NCBI GenBank assembly: GCA_030593425.1
Contig: JAUVHF010000009.1
Span: 1-19,966 of the forward strand
Length of the DNA: 19,966 bases
Direction: 5' to 3'
Origin: Anaerolineales bacterium
GTDB taxonomy: Bacteria > Chloroflexota > Anaerolineae > UBA7937
A model generated the notes under the pieces. That model did no database searches. It was not told the DNA's origin and saw only the letters and a list, made by a program, of their open reading frames with translations. The translations under genes were made by a program, and so were the position numbers. Shown here piece after piece: positions 1 to 5,816 of this stretch; the stretch's first letter is position 1; every line of letters begins with the position of its first letter.

Positions 1-74
1 CGATAGACCACTAGAAGGGAGGGATGTCTCTGGAAGAGAATGACGATGGCGTTCTGGAAGTGGTTTTATGCTCC

Positions 75-84
75 AAAGGAGGAG
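75..84 (+). promoter_or_regulatory. Strong ribosome binding site of the binding-protein gene
   Basis: AAAGGAGGAG lies 7 bases before the ATG at 92. It fixes the start of the ABC substrate-binding protein and predicts strong translation, as expected for a binding protein made in excess over its permeases. No convincing promoter is visible in the short stretch to its left. Confidence 0.8.
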
Positions 85-91
85 ATAAGAG

Positions 92-1594
92 ATGTCTAAG
101 AGGACTATCTGTTTGGTTCTAACAGTTGCCCTGCTGCTGACTCTGGGCCTGAGCGTGGCCAGCGCTGCCCCGTCTAGGCAGGAGGAGGTCTATACGGTCG
201 TATTGGGCGACACCCTGTGGGGCATAGCGGAGAAGTACTTCGGCAACGGTTTTGCCTACAAGGCCATCATCGCCGCCACCAACGAAAAGAACATGGAGGA
301 CGAAACCTTCGCCTTCATCGTGGAGCCGGACCTTATCTATCCTGGCGATAAGTTCTGGATCCCTAGCGCGGAGGAGGCCGAGGCGTATCTAGAGTCGCTG
401 CGCGTTGGGGGCGTAGTGACCCTGATGGGCGTGTGGCCAGGAGAGGAGACCAAGAAGTTCTACGCAGCGGTCGCTCCCTTCGCCGAGGAGACCGACATAC
501 AGATAGCCGCCGAGTTCACCCGCGACCTGCCTGTTGTGCTCCCTATCCGAGTAGCGGCCGGCAATCCGCCCGACATCGCCGTCCTCCCCAACCCAGGGCA
601 GATGGTGGAATTCGCCAAGACCGGCGACTTGGTGGCCATCGACGCTTTCATGGACATGGAGCAGTTGGGGAGCGACTACGCCCAATCCTGGCTAGATCTG
701 GGCTCCTACGGCGGCACGCTCTACGGCATCTTCTACAAGGCGTCCCTCAAGAGTTTGGTCTGGTACAGCCCAGCGGCCTTCGCGGCCAAGGGGTACACCG
801 TGCCCACCACCTGGGACGAACTGACCGCCCTCTCGAACCAGATCGTGGCTGATGGCGGCGTCCCCTGGTGTCTGGGCATCGAGAGCGGTGCCGCCAGCGG
901 CTGGCCGGCCACCGACTGGATCGAGGATATCATGCTCCGCACCGCGGGGCCCGATGTCTACGACCAGTGGGTTGACCATACAATCCCCTGGACCGATGCT
1001 GCTGTCAAGACCGCCTGGGAGAAGTTCGGACAGATCGCTAGGAACGAGGCCTATGTCTGGGGTGGGACCACCGGCGTGCTGACCACGGGCTTTGGCGACT
1101 CGCCAGGGCCCGTCTTCGACGATCCGCCGGGATGCTACATGCACCGCCAGGCATCCTTCATCACCAGCTTCTTCCCGGAAGGGGTGACCGAGGAAGATTA
1201 CGCTTTCTTCCCCTTCCCCTCCATCGATGCGGCCTATGGGGTCCCGGCACTGGGTGGGGCCGACCTGATCGTGATGTTCAACGACACGCCCCAGGCTCGC
1301 GCCTTGATGGAGTACCTGGCTACGCCTGAGCCTCAGGAGATCTGGGCGGGGCTGGGCGGCTTCCTCTCGCCCAACAGGCGAGTGGGCCTAGATGCTTACC
1401 CCACCGCCACCGATCGCGCTATGGCCCAGGCCCTGACCGGCGCTGAGGTCTTCCGCTTCGACGGTTCCGACCTGATGCCTGCCGCCGTGGGTTCTGGCTC
1501 CTTCTGGACAGGCACCCTGGACTATGTCGGTGGCGTGGATCTAGACTCTGTACTGGCCACCATCGAGGCCACTGCGGTTGACGCCTACAAGTAG
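92..1594 (+). CDS. LysM-domain carbohydrate ABC transporter substrate-binding protein (AglE-like)
   Basis: Extracellular sugar-binding component of an ABC importer, 500 residues. Residues 1-26 form a Sec signal peptide (basic MSKR start, hydrophobic core, cleavage near ASA-AP). There is no lipobox cysteine, so this is not an obvious lipoprotein. Residues about 34-92 are a LysM domain (YTVVLGDTLWGIAEKYF at the start, YPGDKFWIPS at the end), which in known proteins binds peptidoglycan or related glycans. From about residue 107 a family-1 extracellular solute-binding domain follows (TTWDEL; WPATDWIEDIMLR from residue 271). That stretch resembles alpha-glucoside-binding AglE proteins; the substrate is inferred, not shown. 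Two permease genes follow, so this is the first gene of the importer operon. A perfect hairpin just after the stop probably raises its expression over theirs. The LysM fusion makes it longer than the usual 420-450 residues. Confidence 0.9.
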   Translation: MSKRTICLVLTVALLLTLGLSVASAAPSRQEEVYTVVLGDTLWGIAEKYFGNGFAYKAIIAATNEKNMEDETFAFIVEPDLIYPGDKFWIPSAEEAEAYLESLRVGGVVTLMGVWPGEETKKFYAAVAPFAEETDIQIAAEFTRDLPVVLPIRVAAGNPPDIAVLPNPGQMVEFAKTGDLVAIDAFMDMEQLGSDYAQSWLDLGSYGGTLYGIFYKASLKSLVWYSPAAFAAKGYTVPTTWDELTALSNQIVADGGVPWCLGIESGAASGWPATDWIEDIMLRTAGPDVYDQWVDHTIPWTDAAVKTAWEKFGQIARNEAYVWGGTTGVLTTGFGDSPGPVFDDPPGCYMHRQASFITSFFPEGVTEEDYAFFPFPSIDAAYGVPALGGADLIVMFNDTPQARALMEYLATPEPQEIWAGLGGFLSPNRRVGLDAYPTATDRAMAQALTGAEVFRFDGSDLMPAAVGSGSFWTGTLDYVGGVDLDSVLATIEATAVDAYK

Positions 1595-1620
1595 GAGCGG
1601 TTGATCGCCTAGTGGAAAGT

Positions 1621-1652
1621 GAAGCAACCCGCCCTTAGGGGCGGGTTGCTTC
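1621..1652 (+). terminator. Perfect 14-bp hairpin after the binding-protein gene (attenuator or mRNA stabiliser)
   Basis: GAAGCAACCCGCCC (1621-1634) pairs without mismatch with GGGCGGGTTGCTTC (1639-1652) around a TTAG loop. No T-run follows, so it is not a textbook intrinsic terminator. Its place between binding protein and first permease fits the known pattern in which such hairpins protect the upstream mRNA from 3' decay or let only some polymerases continue. Confidence 0.75.
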
Positions 1653-1686
1653 AACCTGCCAGTGGTTATGCCGAGGACAGAGCTTT

Positions 1687-2658
1687 ATGAAGCAAATCTT
1701 TAGCACGCTCCTAGCCATCATCATCGGGGTGGGAGGGATAGTTGCGCTGTTCCTGGGCCTGGAGTTCCTGATAGGGTTCCTCCCCGATAGGACTCAAGAG
1801 CGAGTGCGACCCTGGGTCTATGTGGGGCCTTTGCTCTTGATCCTGACCTTCTTCCTGGTCTACCCCACGCTCAACACCCTATACCTCAGCTTCCTAGATA
1901 AGTACTCTGAGGTCTTTGTGGGCTTGGACAATTGGAGGTACGCCTTCACCAACCACGCTATGCTCATATCCTTCAGGAACAACGTCCTCTGGCTCGTGGT
2001 GTTCACGGCGTTGACCGTTTCCCTGGGGCTGGTTCTAGCCGTCCTTCTCGATCGGGTCCGCTATGAGGCGGTAGCCAAATCGATCATCTTCCTGCCCATG
2101 GCCATCTCCTTTGTGGGCGCAGGGGTGATATGGAAGTTCGTGTACGCCTTTCGACCGGCCGGTCAACCCCAGATCGGGATCCTCAACGCGGTAGTCAATA
2201 CCTTGCTCGGCTTTCAACCTATCGGGTGGTTGATAGAGAGAGCGATGAACAACTTCGCGCTCATCGCCGTTGGGGTCTGGATCTGGACCGGCTTCTGCAT
2301 GGTGATACTATCCGCCGCTTATAAGGGCATCCCCCGAGAACTCCTGGAGGCCGCACGAGTGGACGGAGCCAACGAGTGGCAACTCTTCTGGCGGGTCACC
2401 TTACCCATGATGAAGTCCACCATCGCTGTGGTGGCCACCACCATGGTCATCAACGTGCTCAAGATCTTTGATATCGTCTACGTTATGACCAACGGCAATT
2501 TCGATACCGAGGTCATCGCCAACCGCATGTACAAGGAGATGTTCGCCTTCCGCGAGTTCGGCCGCGCCAGCGCCATCGCTGTGATCCTGCTTTTGGCCAT
2601 CATCCCGGTGATGGCGGTCAATATCCGCCGCTTTCAGGAACAGGAGGCTATACGATGA
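1687..2658 (+). CDS. Carbohydrate ABC transporter permease, MalF/AglF type
   Basis: Integral-membrane permease of 323 residues. The binding-protein-dependent transport domain carries the cytoplasmic EAA loop that docks the ATPase: E221-A-A with G227 in EAARVDGANEWQLFWRVTLP. An extra hydrophobic segment (about residues 5-30) precedes the usual first helix, as in MalF-type proteins with 7-8 helices. The stretch FDIVYVMTNGNFDTEVIANR matches the AglF branch of COG1175, in agreement with the AglE-like binding protein upstream. GAGG at 1673-1676 is the likely ribosome binding site. The stop codon overlaps the ATG of the next gene (ATGA), so the two permeases are translationally coupled and should form a heterodimer. 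No ATPase gene lies nearby; a shared MsmK/UgpC-type ATPase encoded elsewhere is likely. Confidence 0.92.
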   Translation: MKQIFSTLLAIIIGVGGIVALFLGLEFLIGFLPDRTQERVRPWVYVGPLLLILTFFLVYPTLNTLYLSFLDKYSEVFVGLDNWRYAFTNHAMLISFRNNVLWLVVFTALTVSLGLVLAVLLDRVRYEAVAKSIIFLPMAISFVGAGVIWKFVYAFRPAGQPQIGILNAVVNTLLGFQPIGWLIERAMNNFALIAVGVWIWTGFCMVILSAAYKGIPRELLEAARVDGANEWQLFWRVTLPMMKSTIAVVATTMVINVLKIFDIVYVMTNGNFDTEVIANRMYKEMFAFREFGRASAIAVILLLAIIPVMAVNIRRFQEQEAIR

Positions 2659-3515
2659 ACGCCCGGCTGAGAAAGGCACTATCAAGCGCACCGCTGCACG
2701 TGGCTATCGTGGGTATCGCCTTGATCTGGTCGTTGCCCTCGGTGGGGTTACTGATAAGTTCATTCCGACCTCGGAATGACGTCTTCGCTTCCGGCTGGTG
2801 GACGGTCTTTCAGCACCCCTTCGACTTCACGCAGTTCCAGTTGAACAACTATATCCATGTCCTCACCACCGAGGGCATGGGACGGGCTTTTCTCAACAGC
2901 CTGACCATCTCTATCCCCTCTACGGTCATCCCCATCGCTGTGGCCGCCTTTGCTGGGTACGCTTTCGCCTGGATGGAGTTCCCTGGGCGACAGGTTCTCT
3001 TCGTGGTAGTGGTGGGCCTCTTGGTGGTTCCCCTCCAGATGACCTTGATCCCCCTCCTGCGGGTATATAACCGACTGGGGCTGGCTGGCACCTTCCTCGG
3101 CATCTGGCTGGCGCACACCGGCTACGGTTTGCCTTTTGCCGTCTACTTACTGCGCAATTTCTTCGGCACACTGCCCAAAGACCTCTTCGAGTCGGCTTTC
3201 ATAGATGGCGCATCTCATCTCACGGCCTTCTTCCGCCTGGCGCTGCCCCTCTCCATCCCCGCCCTTGCTTCCCTGGCCATCTTCCAGTTCCTCTGGGTCT
3301 GGAATGACCTCCTAGTGGCGCTGATCTACCTAGGAGGAACCGAGGCGGTAGCACCGCTGACCCTCAAGATGGCTAATTTGGTGAACTCCTTAGGCCAGAA
3401 TTGGCACTTGCTCACGGCGGCGGCTTTCGTCACCATGATGCTGCCCTTGGTGGTCTTCTTCTCCTTGCAGCGCTACTTCGTACAGGGCATCCTGGCGGGG
3501 GCGGTCAAGGGGTAG
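2655..3515 (+). CDS. Carbohydrate ABC transporter permease, MalG/AglG type
   Basis: Second membrane subunit of the importer, 286 residues with about six helices, the usual size for MalG-type permeases (COG0395). The EAA loop is at E179-S-A with G185 (ESAFIDGASHLTAFFRLALP). Its ATG overlaps the previous stop as ATGA, and CAGGAGG at 2641-2647 provides a ribosome binding site inside the upstream gene. It should pair with the AglF-like subunit to form the channel. No clear terminator follows its stop. The next 194 bases hold only the probable promoter of the downstream pseudogene. Confidence 0.92.
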   Translation: MNARLRKALSSAPLHVAIVGIALIWSLPSVGLLISSFRPRNDVFASGWWTVFQHPFDFTQFQLNNYIHVLTTEGMGRAFLNSLTISIPSTVIPIAVAAFAGYAFAWMEFPGRQVLFVVVVGLLVVPLQMTLIPLLRVYNRLGLAGTFLGIWLAHTGYGLPFAVYLLRNFFGTLPKDLFESAFIDGASHLTAFFRLALPLSIPALASLAIFQFLWVWNDLLVALIYLGGTEAVAPLTLKMANLVNSLGQNWHLLTAAAFVTMMLPLVVFFSLQRYFVQGILAGAVKG

Positions 3516-3709
3516 CGAGAGGGTTGGTCGGGCCTCGACTCCAGGGCACAAGGGCGATGAGCCCAGGGTTCTAGCAACCTCTTCCCCATGCTCGGTAGAC
3601 GCTGATGACCTGTGATAGCGTTACTTATAGGGCCCCTCATGAGACAACGAAAGGTTCCTCGACTATGCTCTTGCTATTAAAGAGCCATACGCTTTCTCGA
3701 GGTCTTCCG

Positions 3710-4331
3710 ATGTCCAAAGAAGAGGTCAGAAACACGATCTGGAACCTCATGGAAAGGGAGGGGGTCGCCCGGTTCCTAGTAGGGGAAATCACTGATGTCG
3801 TAGGGATGAGTGCCACCTTCATCAAAGAACGCCCCTTGCCTATCGACATGAAGGGCCCGACAGCCGCAGCGGGCACTCAACGGGGCAAGGTGACTGTAGA
3901 CGATGGCGTGGCCTTTTTTGGCGCATTTCGACAACGGGGCTATGGGTACCCTTGAAGCAACTCGCTTCGCCACTGGTCGCAAGAACTACCAGCGCTTCGA
4001 AATAAATGGCAGCCGAGGTAGTCTGGTTTTCAACTTCGAGCGAATGAACGAGCTCCGGTTTTACTCCCTTGATGATACACCCCATTTCCAGGGGTTTCGG
4101 ACCATTCTTGTCACAGAGAGCGTTCATCCCTACGTCAGCGCTTGGTGGCCCCCCGGTCACGGCCTTGGTTATGAGCACACGTTCACCCATGCAGCGGCTG
4201 ATCTTCTGAACGCCGTCGCCGAAGATAGGATGCCCCAGTCAGACTTCGCAGAAGGTGTTGGGGTTCAGGCTGTGTTGGAGATGGTTGAGGAATCCTGGGC
4301 GCAGAAGAGGTGGATCCCGGTGAAAGAATAG
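3710..4331 (+). pseudogene. Chimeric remnant: 5-formyltetrahydrofolate cyclo-ligase start fused to Gfo/Idh/MocA oxidoreductase C-terminus, frameshifted
   Basis: Two open frames together encode one broken protein. The first 22 codons (MSKEEVRNTIWNLMEREGVARF, here split as MSKEEVRNTI and WNLMEREGVARF) look like the N-terminus of a 5-formyltetrahydrofolate cyclo-ligase family protein. They follow GAGG at 3699-3702 with good spacing and a possible extended -10 box, TGCTATTAA, at 3672-3680. From about 3764 the protein continues as the C-terminal half of a Gfo/Idh/MocA dehydrogenase (ARFLVGEI, FIKERPLP, GKVTVDD), without the NAD-binding Rossmann domain. At 3914-3919 a run of six T shifts the frame. 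Removing one T joins VTVDDGVAFLAHFDNGAMGT and the homology runs on in the other frame to a normal end at 4331 (EATRFATGRKNY, GSRGSL, AWWPPGHGLGYEHTFTH). Such dehydrogenases often sit beside sugar ABC operons. An open frame reaches back to 3605 but has no support. The Gfo/Idh call is firm; the cyclo-ligase part rests on recall of the family's N-terminus. Confidence 0.75.
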
Positions 4332-4354
4332 ATCCTCGCCCAGCTGAGACAGAC

Positions 4355-4386
4355 AGGGGAGCCCATTTGGGCTCCTCTTCTCTAGA
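4355..4386 (+). terminator. Intrinsic terminator after the pseudogene
   Basis: AGGGGAGCCC (4355-4364) pairs with GGGCTCCTCT (4369-4378), ten pairs including one G-U, around an ATTT loop. A pyrimidine-rich tail, TCTTCTCT, runs on to about 4383. It separates the importer/pseudogene region from the promoter that begins a few bases later. Confidence 0.7.
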
Positions 4387-4388
4387 GG

Positions 4389-4417
4389 TTGACAAGAGGG
4401 GTATATTGGCCTAGAGT
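4389..4417 (+). promoter_or_regulatory. Sigma-70-type promoter of the acetyltransferase gene
   Basis: A perfect TTGACA -35 box at 4389-4394 is followed after 17 bases by TAGAGT at 4412-4417 (4 of 6 matches to TATAAT). Transcription should start near 4424. That is downstream of the TTG codon at 4418, which argues against TTG as the start of the gene. TATATT at 4402-4407 is too close to the -35 box to be its partner. Confidence 0.6.
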
Positions 4418-4444
4418 TTGAGGGCAGTTTGGAGGAGGCGAACC

Positions 4445-4879
4445 ATAGAGATCGGCATTAGTCCCCTGGCAATAGAGGATTACGACGCCCTTGTTAGCCT
4501 TTGGCAACGGGCCGGTTTGAAGTTCAAGCCCCAGGGACGGGACTCCCGAGAGGCTCTCAGCCGCCAGTTGAGACAAGGGCGGGTGACTCTGTTAGGGGTG
4601 GAAGAGGAGGGGCGACTGATCGGCGTGGTGATGGTCTCCCATGATGGGCGGAAAGGGTGGATAAACCGGCTGGCGGTGGAGCCAGAGTACCGACGGCAGG
4701 GGTTGGGGGCGCGGCTCATAGCAGCCGCTGAGGAGGAGTTGCATGGTCAGGGCGTAGAAGTCTTAGCCGCTCTCATCGAGGGGGAGAATGAGTCATCTTT
4801 GAACCTCTTTCAGAAAGAGGGGTATCTGCTCGCCAGGGAGATCTTCTATCTCAGCAAGCGGCCAGGTGAGGAGGCATGA
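4445..4879 (+). CDS. GNAT-family N-acetyltransferase, probable ATA start
   Basis: Single-domain GNAT acetyltransferase of about 144 residues. Such enzymes transfer an acetyl group from CoA to an amine; the substrate is unknown. The acetyl-CoA pyrophosphate loop (motif A, RRQGLG) is at DNA 4691-4708, preceded by INRLAVEPEY and followed by the typical NxxSLNLFQKEGY end. The frame is open from a TTG at 4418, but the strong ribosome binding site GGAGGAGG (4431-4438) lies inside that extension and points, with a 6-base gap, to an ATA codon at 4445. The product would then read MEIGISPLAIEDY, which fits the usual GNAT start. The promoter at 4389-4417 also places the transcript start after 4418. No in-frame ATG or GTG lies near the ribosome binding site. 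A tool restricted to ATG/GTG/TTG would report 4418-4879. A sequencing error (ATG read as ATA) is the alternative. Confidence 0.8.
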   Translation: MEIGISPLAIEDYDALVSLWQRAGLKFKPQGRDSREALSRQLRQGRVTLLGVEEEGRLIGVVMVSHDGRKGWINRLAVEPEYRRQGLGARLIAAAEEELHGQGVEVLAALIEGENESSLNLFQKEGYLLAREIFYLSKRPGEEA

Positions 4880-4895
4880 GCGAATCTGGAGGTGG

Positions 4896-4967
4896 ATGGT
4901 GAATTGGGAGTCGATGCAGAGGGATGATGAGCCACCCATCACCTTCGAGTACGCTCTGGAGGAGTGA
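4896..4967 (+). CDS. Possible 23-residue peptide between acetyltransferase and glutaredoxin fusion
   Basis: ATG at 4896 opens a frame for MVNWESMQRDDEPPITFEYA plus LEE, ending with TGA at 4965-4967. GGAGG at 4888-4892 lies only 3 bases before the ATG; a second in-frame ATG is at 4914. The stop overlaps a possible GTG start of the next gene (GTGA), as in coupled operon genes. I do not recognise the peptide. The frame is short enough to be chance, and it may serve only to carry ribosomes to the next gene. Confidence 0.3.
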   Translation: MVNWESMQRDDEPPITFEYALEE

Positions 4968-4969
4968 GG

Positions 4970-5806
4970 TTGTCCCGACAGGTAACGCTCTACACTAAGA
5001 AGGGGTGTCACCTCTGTGAAGAGGCGAAGGAACTGCTACTGGGACTCCAGAGAGAGTACGACTTGGCTATCGCCGAGGTGGATATCGAAAGCGACAAGGG
5101 GCTGCAGAAGATATACGGCTCGCTCGTCCCCGTAGTGGCTCTTGAGGGTGGCAGGATCTTTCACTCCAAGATCACCGAGAGCCAACTTCGTCAAGCCTTG
5201 GGGGACCAGGTGAGCAAAGCCGTGCCCAGCGGGATGACGGCGACTCAGATGAGGGGGAGAGGGCGAGATCTCGTTCTTCTCCTCAACCGGCTCATCCTGG
5301 GGATAGCCAACCATTGGTTGCTTCTGCTCAACTCTGCTGTGGGACTCTACGTTGGCCTTCCCTTGCTGGCTCCCCTGCTCATGGCCCAGGGGCAGACAGG
5401 GTTATCAAAGGTCATCTACTTCGCTTATCGGTTCGTCTGCCACCAGATGCCTTCACGCTCCTTCTTCATCGCTGGGCACCAGATGGCTATCTGTCAGCGA
5501 GATGTGGCTATCTATGGCTCCATCTTCATCGCCGGGTTGGGCTTCAACCTGGTACGGAGAAGGCTAAAGCCTCTCTCTTGGCAATCGTTTGTGGTCCTCA
5601 TCACCCCTATGGCCGTGGATGGGATGCTCCAACTTTTGGGCGTCCTGGAGAGCACCCCCCTCAGACGTCTCATCACCGGAGGTCTCTTTGGATTGGCCTG
5701 CGTCCTATTGGCCTTCCCCTACCTGGAAGAGGGGTTCCAGGAGATCAGGGAGGAGGCAACCGCACAGTTGAACAAGGCCTATAAACGAGAAGGCGAGCCG
5801 ATTTGA
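4970..5806 (+). CDS. Glutaredoxin-like domain fused to DUF2085 membrane protein
   Basis: Two-domain protein of about 278 residues. Residues about 3-75 form a thioredoxin-fold, glutaredoxin-like (DUF836) domain with a CHLC redox motif (C13 and C16) in VTLYTKKGCHLCEEAK and the cis-proline region LVPVVAL. After a hydrophobic segment near residues 95-130, a DUF2085 integral-membrane domain follows, with its characteristic VCHQMPSRSFFI, H and CQRD signature (C157, H158, C175) and about four helices. The role of DUF2085 is unknown. The conserved Cys/His residues suggest metal or redox chemistry that the CxxC domain could serve at the membrane. Start choice: GGAGG at 4958-4962 is 7 bases from TTG at 4970 but only 1 base from GTG at 4964; either is possible, and GTG would overlap the preceding small frame. 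The stop codon lies in the loop of a terminator. Confidence 0.82.
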   Translation: MSRQVTLYTKKGCHLCEEAKELLLGLQREYDLAIAEVDIESDKGLQKIYGSLVPVVALEGGRIFHSKITESQLRQALGDQVSKAVPSGMTATQMRGRGRDLVLLLNRLILGIANHWLLLLNSAVGLYVGLPLLAPLLMAQGQTGLSKVIYFAYRFVCHQMPSRSFFIAGHQMAICQRDVAIYGSIFIAGLGFNLVRRRLKPLSWQSFVVLITPMAVDGMLQLLGVLESTPLRRLITGGLFGLACVLLAFPYLEEGFQEIREEATAQLNKAYKREGEPI

Positions 5807-5815
5807 GGCTCGCCT
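5791..5815. terminator. Bidirectional terminator between convergent genes
   Basis: AGGCGAGCC (5791-5799) and GGCTCGCCT (5807-5815) form a perfect 9-bp stem around GATTTGA. The TGA stop of the plus-strand gene is in the loop, and the TGA of the minus-strand gene (5817-5819 on the plus strand) abuts the stem. On the minus strand a T-rich stretch (complement of 5781-5787) follows. One hairpin thus serves both genes. Confidence 0.7.
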
Positions 5816-5816
5816 C

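Noticed and set aside
40..99. Short plus-strand frame (19 residues, MTMAFWKWFYAPKEEIRDV) overlapping the start of the binding-protein gene
   Set aside because: It has no ribosome binding site of its own and overlaps the strong SD and start of the real gene; it could be a leader peptide, but nothing beyond the open frame supports it.
3605..3709. Upstream extension of the pseudogene frame to an ATG at 3605
   Set aside because: The extra 35 residues look like no known protein and lack a ribosome binding site, whereas ATG 3710 has GAGG at good spacing and family similarity begins there.
4402..4407. TATATT as a -10 box
   Set aside because: It is only 7 bases from the TTGACA -35 box; TAGAGT at the 17-base spacing is the better partner.
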